This document shows positions 1 to 7,408 of a stretch of 9,683 bases of DNA, one piece after another (position 1 is the first letter of the stretch; every line of letters starts with the position of its first letter). Location: contig JAICTU010000354.1 of assembly GCA_025936205.1 (NCBI GenBank), positions 1-9,683 on the forward strand. Reading direction: 5' to 3'. The notes under the pieces were generated by a model. The model was given only the letters and a program-made list of their open reading frames with translations, made no database searches and was not told the DNA's origin. The translations under genes and the position numbers were made by a program. This DNA is from Polyangiaceae bacterium (GTDB taxonomy: Bacteria; Myxococcota; Polyangia; Polyangiales; Polyangiaceae).

Positions 1-1149
1 CTCGGTCGCTACAAGTACCGCAACCGCCAGTTTGAAGAGGCGATCCGCCTGTTCAACAAGGTGGAGGACAGCAGCCAGTATTACATTCAGGCGCAGTTCT
101 TCGCTGGCACCAGCTATGTGCAGCTGAAGAAGTCGGTGCCCGCGGTGCAGGCCTTCCAGCGCATCGAGACCGCGGCGCGCAGCAGCGTGGAAGGCATCGA
201 GGATGAGGACCGCATCCGGGACCTGGCGTTCCTGTCGATGGCGCGCACCTACTACTCGGCGTCGATTCAACTCGACCGTGAGACGAACGCTCCGACCGTG
301 AACGCGCAGAAGCTGAGCGCCGCAGTCAAGAACTGGAACCAGATCGAGCCTTCCAGCGAGTACTGGTTGCAGGCGCTGTTCGAGGAGTCGTGGGCCTACT
401 TCATGGCGGGCCAGTATCCGAAGGCGCTGGGCAACATCCACACGCTGCAGTCGCCGTACTTCCCCGGCGCCTTCTATCCTGAAGGCGAGATTCTGAAGGC
501 GGTCATTTACTTCTCTAACTGCAACTACGAAGCAGCCACGACCGTCGTCGCACGCTTCAACAAGCACTACGTGCCGATTCAGGCAGAGCTGCAGAAGGTG
601 CTCGCGCGCTTCAAGGGCGAACAGCAGGCGGAGCCGTTCTTCAAGTTCTTGCTCAGCGTGCGCGACGGCACTGCCGACTTGCCGCCGAACATTTCCGGCA
701 TCGTGAAGGAGTCGATGTCGGATCGCCAGCTGCTGCGCGGCATTGAATACGTGCGCGTGCTGGACGAGGAGATGGCCAGGTTCCAGCAGACCGCGCCCGC
801 TTTCAAGAGCTCGCCGCTCGGAAATCAGGTGTCCGAGGTGCTGAAGATCGCACGTGACCTGGCCGTGCAGGACGCCGGTGATCTGGCCCGCTCGCGCTAT
901 CAGCGCAACCTCGAGGAGCTCGCCGAGCACCTGAGAAACGGCGAGAAGATTTTGATCGACATCACGGCGGCACAACGCAACGAGCTCGATCAAGCGATCG
1001 CGAAGGAACAGGTCACCCAGCAGGAGTCGAAGATCTTCGGCGTGGTGAAGCCTGACGAAGAGCACATGTTGTGGCCGTTTGACGGCGAGTACTGGCGCGA
1101 CGAGCTCGGCTTTTATCGCCAGGTCGTCGAGTCCGCGTGCGGAAGGTAG
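1..1149 (+). CDS. TPR-repeat protein, 5'-truncated by the window edge
   Basis: The frame is open from base 1 and ends at TAG 1147-1149, giving 382 visible residues. The GTG at 61 is an internal valine, because the reading frame continues upstream with helical TPR-like sequence (FEEAIRLFNKVE). The protein is a run of amphipathic helix pairs typical of TPR proteins, for example SYVQLKKSVPAVQAFQRIE and WAYFMAGQYPKALGNIHTLQ. About residues 295-345 form a charged segment that may be a coiled coil (RYQRNLEELAEHLRNGEKIL onward). The C-terminus ends in an aromatic-rich stretch (WPFDGEYWRDELGFYRQ). The N-terminus is missing, so export cannot be judged. Its stop lies 8 bases before the gltD-like ATG, so the two are very probably co-transcribed and may work in the same envelope complex. 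I recognise the fold class but no named family, and I do not recall this gene as a named component of the M. xanthus G2 cluster. Confidence is high that it is a gene, low on function. Confidence 0.88.
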   Translation, partial: LGRYKYRNRQFEEAIRLFNKVEDSSQYYIQAQFFAGTSYVQLKKSVPAVQAFQRIETAARSSVEGIEDEDRIRDLAFLSMARTYYSASIQLDRETNAPTVNAQKLSAAVKNWNQIEPSSEYWLQALFEESWAYFMAGQYPKALGNIHTLQSPYFPGAFYPEGEILKAVIYFSNCNYEAATTVVARFNKHYVPIQAELQKVLARFKGEQQAEPFFKFLLSVRDGTADLPPNISGIVKESMSDRQLLRGIEYVRVLDEEMARFQQTAPAFKSSPLGNQVSEVLKIARDLAVQDAGDLARSRYQRNLEELAEHLRNGEKILIDITAAQRNELDQAIAKEQVTQQESKIFGVVKPDEEHMLWPFDGEYWRDELGFYRQVVESACGR

Positions 1150-1157
1150 TGAAGGTC

Positions 1158-1331
1158 ATGCAGATTCGAAACATCCGTAGCTGTCGCCCTGCCTCGCTCG
1201 CGCCCAGTGACCGTGCGCGCCACGTCTCTCGTCCTGTGAGTGGCTGTTCCGTTCGTGGCTGTTCCGTTCGTGGCTGGGCTGCCCTCGCTTCGCTGCTCGC
1301 CCTGGGGCTGCTGGGCAGCTCGGCGCGCGCT
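1158..1331 (+). other. Signal peptide of the GltD-like protein with duplicated CSVRG motif
   Basis: This is a 58-residue Sec-type leader: a long basic n-region, a hydrophobic core at about residues 40-53, and an ARA cleavage motif before Ala-Gly. It is longer than usual because residues 30-39 are two in-frame copies of CSVRG. Each copy is encoded by one unit of a 15-base direct repeat. An in-frame GTG at 1236 would give a more standard leader length, but the bases before it are pyrimidine-rich and hold no ribosome binding site. Confidence 0.65.
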
Positions 1332-4300
1332 GCCGGGCTCGAACGCCTGAATGCACAGTGTCTGCCTGAAGAGGCTTACACGGCCATCGAGACTTGTCCC
1401 GCGGGGCCGACCAAGTTCGAGGTGAACTCTCGTCACTCGACGGCCTTCAAGAGCGCGCCACCGCCGCGCGAGAAGAAGGCACAGAAGGACACGCTGGAGA
1501 AGAAGCAGGCATCGGAAGAGATGTCTGCTGGACAGCGCGACTTGCGCACGACGCGCCTGCAGGCGCGCGGCCGTCAGCTGCTGATCACGGAGATCTCCGG
1601 TCTCGAGCGTCTATACAAGGCCACGCCCCGCCAGTCGCCGGATCGCGCGCAGCTGGTGCGCCGCTTGGCAGAAGGCTACGTCGAGCTCGAGTCCGCGGCA
1701 GCGCGCGACAAGATCAAGGCCGACATCGACGCGGATGAGGCGAAGAAGGCCAAGAACAAGGCCAAGTACGACGCAGCGACCAAAGAGGCCTCCAACGCGC
1801 AGCAGATCGTCGTCAAGTCGCGCGACAACGCCATCAAATACTACACTCGGATGAAGAAGGATTATCCGAGTTACTCGAAGATCGACGAGATCCTCTACTA
1901 CCTGGCGTACGAGTACGAGCAGAACAAGGACCTCGATCACGCCCGGGCGGTCTACCTGGAGCTGATCGAGAAGGCGCCCAACTCGCCGTATATTCCCAAC
2001 GCCTATCTGGCGTTCGGTGAGCTCTTCTTCGTCGAGGCAATGGGCGACCCCTCCAAGTGGGAGCTGGCTGCGCAGGCCTACAAAGAGGTCATCAAGTACA
2101 AGCCCCCGCAGAACAAGGTCTGGGGCTACGCGCAGTACAAGCTCGGCTACGTTTACTGGAACAGCGGCGACTACGCGCAAGCCATCCAGCAGTTCAAGAA
2201 CGTGATCGAGTACGGCGACAAGTTCGCCGATTTGCCGAGCGCGAAACTGCTGCAGAAGTCAGCGCGGCGCGACATCTTGCCGGTGTACGCGGTCGCGGGC
2301 AAACCGAGCAAGGCGTACAATTTCTTCCGTCCGCTCAGCGGCGATAGCGGCAACAGCCAGGAGCAGACCCTGCAGATGCTGCGTGACCTCGGTGTCAACT
2401 ACTACGACACGGGTCACTACGACGAGGCGATCACCCTGTATCGAGACCTGATGGCTCGCGACAAGAGCGACCACTTCTGCGAGTACGAGGTCTTCATCGC
2501 GCAGTCGATCCAGGCCTTGTCGGCTTCCGACAAGATCGCGATCCGCAAAGAGCTCGACAACATGGTGGGTGTGTACGACCGCTTCAAGAAGGAGCAGCAC
2601 GCGCCGGAGGCTCAGCTGGAATGCGCCAACCGGACCGCGGAGTTGCTCGCGGAGACCGCGATGAGCTGGCACTTGGAGTCAGTCGGCTCGGGCGGCACGC
2701 GCGGTACGAACGATCCCAAGACCATGGATCTGGCCTCGTACCTCTATCAAAAGGTGGTCGACACCTTCACGACCGAGGAATTCTCCAAGTTCACCTTCCC
2801 GCGCATCATCAAGGAAGACTGGCCCACGATCGCCAAGATCCGGCTCTCGATGGCGGACCTGCTGTACGTGCAGCAGCGCTGGGAGGATTGCGGTCCGGCA
2901 TTCGATGCCGTGGTGGACGAGGATCCCAAGGCGGATTCGGCGCCTGAAGCCGCTTACGCAGCCGTGCTCTGCTACCAGAAGATGTACGACCAGCTGCACA
3001 AGGGCGAGTCGGACAAGAAGGGTAAGGGCCTCGCTCCCACCAAGGACGAGGTAGCGGGCAAGGACAACAAGAAGAGCGATTGGGAGAAGTTCAAGCCCAA
3101 GGAGTTCACGCCGATGCAGAAGGGCATGATCGGCGCGTTCAACCGCTACGTCTGTTACATCCAACCGCCGGCGGGAAATAAGCAGGCGGAGGAGCAGTAC
3201 GTCGAGGTCAAGTACGCCCGCGCGCGCACCTACTACGAGGCGCAACACTGGGCGGAGGCCGCCATCGCCTTCCGCGACATCGCGCTGAACTACTCGGACA
3301 AGGACGCTGCCGTGTACGCGGCGCAGCTGTACCTGGAATCGATCAACGTGATCGGCTCCAAGAGTGAGCCGCCCAAGCCGGCTTGCTTCGACGAGCTGAC
3401 CAAGGACGTGCCGAAGTTTCTCACCACCTTCTGCTCGGGCGACAAGTACGCGCAGGACAAGGAGAACTGCGACCTCTTCACGCGCATCCAGTGCGATATC
3501 CGGCGCTTGTCGGCGGAGAAGACGGTCGAGCTGGCCGACAGCGGCAAGGCCGGCGATGACGCGCTGGAACTCTACAAGAAGGCGGGCGACGCTTACATCG
3601 CGCTGTGGCGCGACTACGGGGAGGAGCGCCTCTCCAAGGGCGAGGCGTCACAGTGCGGTCGCATGGATGAGGTGCTGTACAACGCGGGCCAGGCCTATCA
3701 GGCAGGGCGCTTGCTGGCGAAGTCGATCGCAGCCAAGCGCTTGCTGCTCAACCCGCAGTACAAGCTGAACAATAGCGACCTGGCGAAGAAGGCCATCTAT
3801 GAGATCGGCGGCAACTATCAGGCCATCGCCGTCTATGACGCCGCCGCGGCCTTCTACAAGCAGTACGCCGACGAAACCGCCTACCGCGGCGAGTTCGCTG
3901 ACAAGGCGATCAGCGACGCGGTCGTGTTGAACCTGGGGCTCGGCAAGGACGAGGACGCGATCGCAGCCGCCAAGCTCTTCAACCAGAACTTCGGGCGCCG
4001 CAAGCCGAAGCAAGCGGCCCAGATCGCCTTCGCGATCGCGGCGCACTATGCCGAAAAAGAAGACTGGAAGAACGTCGCCGACAAGCTGAGCGCCGCCATC
4101 AAGCAGATTGACGACGAAGCGACGCTCGACGTGAAGCTGCAGGCGCACGCGCTGCTCGGTCAAGCGGCGATCAAGCTGAACCGCAACACGGCGCAGAACG
4201 AGTACGCCAAGGTCGTCGGCGGCTGGAAGGACCCGCAGAAGGGCCAGCAAGCCATCATGAGCATCGAGGGCGAGGACGACACCGCCAAGAGCAGGCGCCT

Positions 4301-4988
4301 GGCAAAGGCGCTCACTGCGGTGGGCGAGGCCTTGTTCTACTTCGCCGAGAAGAAGCGCGACAAGCTCGAGGCGCTCAAGTTCCCCGTCTACAAGGGCAAC
4401 GGCAGCAAAGAGGACGTGCTGAAGCACCTCAACAACAAGGTCAAGCCTTGGATGGACAAGAAGACGCCCCTGATCAAGGACGCGTCGCTCGAGTACAAGA
4501 AGGTGATCGACCTGCAGCCGACGCCGTCACCGCAGTGGGTGATCGCGGCAGGCGCGCGCGTGGGCGCGATGTGGGGCCAGTTCGTCGAGGAGTTCCGTGC
4601 AGCGCCAATTCCGGCGGCCATGAAGAAGGATATCATGCTCAGCCAGGCCTACTACGCCTCGCTGGATGAGCGATCCGAGCCCTGGAAGCTCGTGGGCAAG
4701 AGCGCCTTCGGCGAGTGCCTGAACTACTCGGTGAAGTACCAGTACTTCGACGAGTACAGCCGCTCCTGCGAAAAGTGGCTGGCCGAGAACTACAAGAGTG
4801 AGTTCCACCTGGTCGACGAGTTCAAGGGCGATCCGAATCGCGTGAACCGCGTGCTCGCAGAGCGCCCCTATCCGCTGCAGCTCGGTGGCGAGCCTGCTCG
4901 CGTGAACGCGGAGCCCCCTCCGCCCAAGGATGCCCCCAAGAAAGCTCCCGAGGCCAAGCCCGGGAAGACGGCGAGCGCAGAACAATGA
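1158..4988 (+). CDS. gltD: Large secreted TPR protein, GltD/AgmU-like gliding machinery component
   Basis: The product has 1276 residues from ATG 1158. This start is preferred because purine-rich GGAAGG (1141-1146) and GAAGG (1151-1155) precede it; GTG 1137 would add seven residues but lies inside the upstream gene. The N-terminus is a long arginine-rich leader, then a hydrophobic core at about residues 40-53 (WAALASLLALGLLG) and an Ala-Arg-Ala cleavage site near residue 58, so the protein should be exported. A lysine-rich, coiled-coil-like stretch lies near residues 180-225. TPR-type helix pairs run from about 245 (YYLAYEYEQNKDLDHARAVY), with others near 405, 685 and 880. A lysine-rich insert lies near 615-650, and a Pro/Lys/Ala-rich tail begins near 1247. 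M. xanthus GltD (AgmU) is a periplasmic TPR protein of about 1200 residues encoded directly before the GltE lipoprotein. Length, export and position match. The name is inferred from synteny and architecture; orthology was not tested. Confidence 0.8.
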   Translation: MQIRNIRSCRPASLAPSDRARHVSRPVSGCSVRGCSVRGWAALASLLALGLLGSSARAAGLERLNAQCLPEEAYTAIETCPAGPTKFEVNSRHSTAFKSAPPPREKKAQKDTLEKKQASEEMSAGQRDLRTTRLQARGRQLLITEISGLERLYKATPRQSPDRAQLVRRLAEGYVELESAAARDKIKADIDADEAKKAKNKAKYDAATKEASNAQQIVVKSRDNAIKYYTRMKKDYPSYSKIDEILYYLAYEYEQNKDLDHARAVYLELIEKAPNSPYIPNAYLAFGELFFVEAMGDPSKWELAAQAYKEVIKYKPPQNKVWGYAQYKLGYVYWNSGDYAQAIQQFKNVIEYGDKFADLPSAKLLQKSARRDILPVYAVAGKPSKAYNFFRPLSGDSGNSQEQTLQMLRDLGVNYYDTGHYDEAITLYRDLMARDKSDHFCEYEVFIAQSIQALSASDKIAIRKELDNMVGVYDRFKKEQHAPEAQLECANRTAELLAETAMSWHLESVGSGGTRGTNDPKTMDLASYLYQKVVDTFTTEEFSKFTFPRIIKEDWPTIAKIRLSMADLLYVQQRWEDCGPAFDAVVDEDPKADSAPEAAYAAVLCYQKMYDQLHKGESDKKGKGLAPTKDEVAGKDNKKSDWEKFKPKEFTPMQKGMIGAFNRYVCYIQPPAGNKQAEEQYVEVKYARARTYYEAQHWAEAAIAFRDIALNYSDKDAAVYAAQLYLESINVIGSKSEPPKPACFDELTKDVPKFLTTFCSGDKYAQDKENCDLFTRIQCDIRRLSAEKTVELADSGKAGDDALELYKKAGDAYIALWRDYGEERLSKGEASQCGRMDEVLYNAGQAYQAGRLLAKSIAAKRLLLNPQYKLNNSDLAKKAIYEIGGNYQAIAVYDAAAAFYKQYADETAYRGEFADKAISDAVVLNLGLGKDEDAIAAAKLFNQNFGRRKPKQAAQIAFAIAAHYAEKEDWKNVADKLSAAIKQIDDEATLDVKLQAHALLGQAAIKLNRNTAQNEYAKVVGGWKDPQKGQQAIMSIEGEDDTAKSRRLAKALTAVGEALFYFAEKKRDKLEALKFPVYKGNGSKEDVLKHLNNKVKPWMDKKTPLIKDASLEYKKVIDLQPTPSPQWVIAAGARVGAMWGQFVEEFRAAPIPAAMKKDIMLSQAYYASLDERSEPWKLVGKSAFGECLNYSVKYQYFDEYSRSCEKWLAENYKSEFHLVDEFKGDPNRVNRVLAERPYPLQLGGEPARVNAEPPPPKDAPKKAPEAKPGKTASAEQ
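1241..1276 (+). repeat. 15-bp tandem direct repeat inside the gltD signal sequence
   Basis: The unit TGGCTGTTCCGTTCG occurs perfectly at 1241-1255 and 1256-1270, and a third partial copy (TGGCTG) follows. The length is a multiple of three, so the frame is kept. The bases just upstream (GTCTCTCGTCC, 1224-1234) are identical to 11 bases of the 17-bp repeat found between gltF and gltG. Confidence 0.9.
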
Positions 4989-5017
4989 AGCAGCATCAGA
5001 CCAACGGGAGCAGCAAC

Positions 5018-6535
5018 GTGAACAGTGTGATGCGTTGGAAGGTTCTGACCCTGCTAGGCGCGCTCGGTTTGAGCGCGTGCGGCGGGGCGGCCTCGGGGGG
5101 CGCAGCGGGCGGCAAGTCGACGCTGCCCGCGCAGGACCGCTCGGGTAAGACGAGCGCCGGCGGTGCCGAGATCAGCAAGCAAGCGGCGCAGGGCTACAAG
5201 CAGGCGTTGGACGAATTCCTGAAGCATGATCAGGCGTACGACTGGGCGCCGGCGACCTGCAAAGCGTCCGCCGATGCCTTCGTCGGCGTCTCCAAGAAGC
5301 AGGAGAGCGACGCGGGCAAGCCGCTGCCGGAGGCGCTGTACAACGCCGGGCTCGCCTACATGCGCTGTGGCATGGAGGAGGACGCGTTCAATCAGTTCCA
5401 GGCGGCGAGCAAGGCGGGGCAAGGGTTCCACCGCGCGCGCAGCCAGATGGCGCTGTTCGAGTACAAGAAGACGGGCAACGTCAACGCGGCAATTTCCAGC
5501 CTGGAGCAGATCATTCGTGATGCGAAGTTCCAGAACGTCGAGGCCCTGGTCAGCGTCGCCGCGCTGCAAATGGAGCGCGGCAACGACGTCAAGGACGAAG
5601 ACGGTGCGAATGATTTCGAGCGCGCCAAGAAGAACATCCAGCGCGCGCTGGCGATCGACGACAGCTTCATGCCCGCCATGAACCAGCTGGCGATCTATTA
5701 CATGGAGCAAGCCAAGCGGAACGCCGAGGGCGGTGAGGACCAGCCGCAGCGGCGTGGTCGGCGGGGCGGGCTGGCGGTGGCCAGCGCCACGCACGCTCGG
5801 GCCAACCGGCAGCAGCTCGAGCTGGCGTGGCTGGTGACGAACCAGGGGGCGAGGATCGATCCCAAGTACGCTCCCCTGTACAACACGGCAGGCCTGATCC
5901 AGGTCGAGCTCCACGACTACAACGGCGCTGTGAAGAGCTTCGGGCGAGCGCGTGCGCTGGATCCCAACTTCTTCGAAGCGCACATGAACTACGCGGCGGT
6001 GAGCCTTTCGTTCCGCGGCTTTGCAGAGGCGGACAAGGCCTATCGCGATGCGCTGCGCCTCGAGCCGAAGGACTATGAAGCGCACCTCGGCCTCGCCCTC
6101 GCTTTACGCGGCGAGATCAACGACTCCAACTACGACGCAACCCTGGCCGAGGCGCAGAAGCATCTCGCCGAGTGCAAGCAGCTCGATCCCAATCGCGTCG
6201 AGGCCTACTACAACGAAGCGATCTTGACGCAGGAGTACCAGGCCAAGGGCGGCGACTCCGCCAAGACCATTCCGGCATTGAAGCAGGCGGTGGTGAAGTA
6301 TCGTGAGTTCATCGCCAAGGCCAAGGGCAAGGGCGGGTACGCCGAGGCCGTGAAGCGCTCGGGAGAGCGCGCCAAGGACATCGAGGACACGATCAAGTTC
6401 ATCGAGGAAGGCGAGCAGCTGAAGAAGGAGCAGGACGAGATCGACAGGAAGGCCGCCGAGGCGCAGCAGAAGCAAGGTGGACAGCCTGCCGACGGGAGCG
6501 CGCCGGCGGGGGACTCGAGTGCTCCGCAGCAATAG
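5018..6535 (+). CDS. gltE: TPR lipoprotein, GltE/AglT-like
   Basis: I chose GTG 5018 because GGGAG (5006-5010) sits seven bases upstream and the leader becomes a compact lipoprotein signal. An ATG at 4985 is also in frame, overlaps the gltD-like stop (ATGA), adds 11 residues and has only a weak binding site. The 505-residue product has the core VLTLLGALGL and a lipobox LSAC with Cys21; Gly follows the cysteine, so no inner-membrane retention Asp is seen. A Gly/Ala/Ser linker follows. TPR units appear near residues 98-130 (ALYNAGLAYMRCGMEEDAFN), 285-318 (YAPLYNTAGLIQVELHDYNG) and 319-352. A basic linker (QRRGRRGG) lies near 245. The C-terminus is a charged helix (about 450-485) and a Gln/Pro/Ser/Ala tail. 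M. xanthus GltE (AglT) is a TPR lipoprotein of the gliding complex encoded after gltD, which fits. The gene is probably translated from the same transcript as the two genes before it. Confidence 0.82.
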   Translation: MNSVMRWKVLTLLGALGLSACGGAASGGAAGGKSTLPAQDRSGKTSAGGAEISKQAAQGYKQALDEFLKHDQAYDWAPATCKASADAFVGVSKKQESDAGKPLPEALYNAGLAYMRCGMEEDAFNQFQAASKAGQGFHRARSQMALFEYKKTGNVNAAISSLEQIIRDAKFQNVEALVSVAALQMERGNDVKDEDGANDFERAKKNIQRALAIDDSFMPAMNQLAIYYMEQAKRNAEGGEDQPQRRGRRGGLAVASATHARANRQQLELAWLVTNQGARIDPKYAPLYNTAGLIQVELHDYNGAVKSFGRARALDPNFFEAHMNYAAVSLSFRGFAEADKAYRDALRLEPKDYEAHLGLALALRGEINDSNYDATLAEAQKHLAECKQLDPNRVEAYYNEAILTQEYQAKGGDSAKTIPALKQAVVKYREFIAKAKGKGGYAEAVKRSGERAKDIEDTIKFIEEGEQLKKEQDEIDRKAAEAQQKQGGQPADGSAPAGDSSAPQQ

Positions 6536-6544
6536 CCGGGTAAC

Positions 6545-6569
6545 GCCGTGCGCCAGAAAGGCGCACGGC
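6545..6569 (+). terminator. Perfect 10-bp hairpin just after gltE
   Basis: GCCGTGCGCC (6545-6554) and GGCGCACGGC (6560-6569) are exact inverse complements around the five-base loop AGAAA, starting nine bases after the gltE-like stop. No T-run follows, so this is not a textbook intrinsic terminator. It could be a GC-rich terminator of the kind common in high-GC bacteria, or a structure that protects the upstream mRNA end. It separates the first three genes from the promoter elements of the next two. Confidence 0.5.
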
Positions 6570-6651
6570 TGCGTCAACGCGGGCCGCGTCCGAGGTGGCT
6601 GTCGAAGGATGCGGGGACTGGCCCTTTGCGACCGCTCGCTCGGGTCGCGAG

Positions 6652-6667
6652 TGGCTGGACCATTGCG
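6652..6667 (+). promoter_or_regulatory. Possible sigma54-type (-24/-12) promoter element
   Basis: The sequence TGGCTGGACCATTGCG has TGGC and TTGC with the exact spacing of the sigma54 consensus (TGGCACG, four bases, TTGCW), including the key GG and GC pairs. It mismatches at two positions in the first block and at the last base. It points toward the gltF-like gene but lies about 270 bases before its ATG. Chance occurrence in GC-rich DNA is possible, and no activator gene is visible in the window. Confidence 0.3.
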
Positions 6668-6727
6668 AGCCCTGTGCCGAGACAGCGCGGGGCCGCGACA
6701 AAGGCGGAGTGCACAATCGGGGCGCTC

Positions 6728-6756
6728 GTGCCAATGTCGAATCGACCTGGTACAAT
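6728..6756 (+). promoter_or_regulatory. Weak sigma70-like promoter (GTGCCA, 17 bases, TACAAT)
   Basis: A TACAAT box at 6751-6756 is preceded by GTGCCA at 6728-6733 with 17 bases between. The -10 box matches TATAAT at five of six positions and the -35 box matches at four of six. The -10 box sits at the centre of a perfect palindrome (6746-6763). It shares the octamer GTACAATT with the stronger promoter 99 bases downstream. Confidence 0.35.
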
Positions 6757-6763
6757 TACCAGG
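6746..6763. promoter_or_regulatory. Operator-like palindrome overlapping a TACAAT box
   Basis: CCTGGTA (6746-6752) and TACCAGG (6757-6763) are perfect inverted copies around CAAT. The 18-base dyad covers the candidate -10 box of the upstream promoter. That placement suits a dimeric repressor site, though no protein bound to it can be named. Confidence 0.4.
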
Positions 6764-6825
6764 GCCATTCATGCGGAGGCCTCGTCGAGACGCTCGCGCC
6801 GCTGACCGAATCCCGCGCTCGAGAG

Positions 6826-6855
6826 TTGACGAGATCGGCCTGGAACATGTACAAT
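6826..6855 (+). promoter_or_regulatory. Likely sigma70-type promoter for gltF (and perhaps gltG)
   Basis: TTGACG at 6826-6831 matches TTGACA at five of six positions. TACAAT at 6850-6855 matches TATAAT at five of six, with an 18-base spacer. Transcription would begin near 6862 and leave a leader of about 75 bases before ATG 6938. Of the elements I checked this is the closest to the housekeeping consensus, and it lies where a separate transcript after the gltE hairpin would be expected to start. Confidence 0.5.
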
Positions 6856-6937
6856 TTCACTGGAATCGCGGTGGAGCCAGCGAAGGGCGCAAGCGGAGCC
6901 CGAGTCCGCGCGCCACAGGAATCGATGAGGTGTGATC

Positions 6938-7201
6938 ATGCGTAACGGGATGCGGCTGACGGTTTGTGGTGGCCTGGGAGTGGCGCTGCTGTTGATGGCG
7001 GGGCTCTCGTCGGCGCAAGTGAAGGAATCGAAGCAGGATGATGGCTACGGCTATCAGTTCGACGACGATCCGCTGAACGCCGGTGGTTTTGGCCCCAATG
7101 ATGCTACCATTCGCGTGCGTGCCCGAGCCGCACGGACGACGCTGATTCGCCCGCGCATCTCGTTCGTTCCCGAGATGCTCAAGTCTGTCGAGAATCTCTG
7201 A
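6938..7201 (+). CDS. gltF: Small exported protein, GltF-like by position
   Basis: The product has 87 residues from ATG 6938, with GAGG (6927-6930) seven bases upstream. A GTG at 6932 is in frame but too close to that site. The N-terminus has Arg2 and Arg6, a hydrophobic core (GGLGVALLLMAGL) and cleavage expected after SSA at about residue 26, so the mature form is a periplasmic protein of about 61 residues. The mature part starts acidic and aromatic (KQDDGYGYQFDDDPLNAGGFG), then turns basic, and ends in LIRPRISFVPEMLKSVENL, which looks like a conserved short motif. No catalytic domain is visible. M. xanthus gltF is a small gene between the AglT lipoprotein gene and the FHA gene, and this gene has the same position. 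The name rests on synteny; sequence identity to GltF was not checked. It has its own upstream promoter elements and is separated from gltG by 418 non-coding bases. Confidence 0.7.
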   Translation: MRNGMRLTVCGGLGVALLLMAGLSSAQVKESKQDDGYGYQFDDDPLNAGGFGPNDATIRVRARAARTTLIRPRISFVPEMLKSVENL

Positions 7202-7235
7202 GCCTCGACTTCGCCCCTCGGCCGCAACTCCCCGC

Positions 7236-7408
7236 GGTCTTTCTTCGCCGGGCGGTGTTTCTTCGCCGGGCGGTGTTTCTTCCCCGGGCTGTTTCTTTCC
7301 CGGCTGTGTCTCTCGTCCCGCTGTGTCTCTCGTCCCGCTGTGTCTCTCGTCCCGCTGTGTCTCTCGTCCCGCTGTGTCTCTCGTTCCGGCTGTGTTTCTT
7401 CGTTCGGC
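7236..7408 (+). repeat. Degenerate 15-18-bp tandem repeat array
   Basis: About ten head-to-tail units lie here. Three 18-base units of the form GGTGTTTCTTCGCCGGGC (7236-7253, 7254-7271, 7272-7289) come first. A 15-base unit (7290-7304) and four identical 17-base units (7305-7372) follow, then two diverged 18-base units (7373-7390, 7391-7408). All share a TGT-pyrimidine-GGC plan. The identical units in the middle and diverged units at the edges suggest growth from within by slippage or unequal exchange. Confidence 0.88.
7303..7384 (+). repeat. Perfect 17-bp tandem repeat, 4.8 copies
   Basis: The unit TGTGTCTCTCGTCCCGC repeats without error with a period of 17 over 82 bases. Seventeen is not a multiple of three, so a reading frame rotates through all three frames and returns after 51 bases. 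This makes the array unsuitable as coding sequence. Array length could differ between strains. Confidence 0.93.

Noticed and set aside
1137..1157. GTG 1137 as the gltD start
   Set aside because: It lies inside the upstream gene with no binding site at a good distance. ATG 1158 has purine-rich sequence before it and keeps the same leader.
5054..6085. 343-codon open frame on the - strand inside gltE
   Set aside because: It is antisense to a TPR lipoprotein with a clear lipobox. The translation is Leu/Arg/Val-rich in the manner of GC-rich shadow frames.
6477..6945. Several + strand frames of 85-152 codons between gltE and gltF
   Set aside because: They overlap each other and the gltE end, lack good binding sites, are Arg/Ser/Gly-rich and cover the hairpin and promoter elements. 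None has a recognisable domain.
7303..7384. CRISPR-like array
   Set aside because: The units are 17 bases, directly abutting, with no spacers, and no cas gene is visible.
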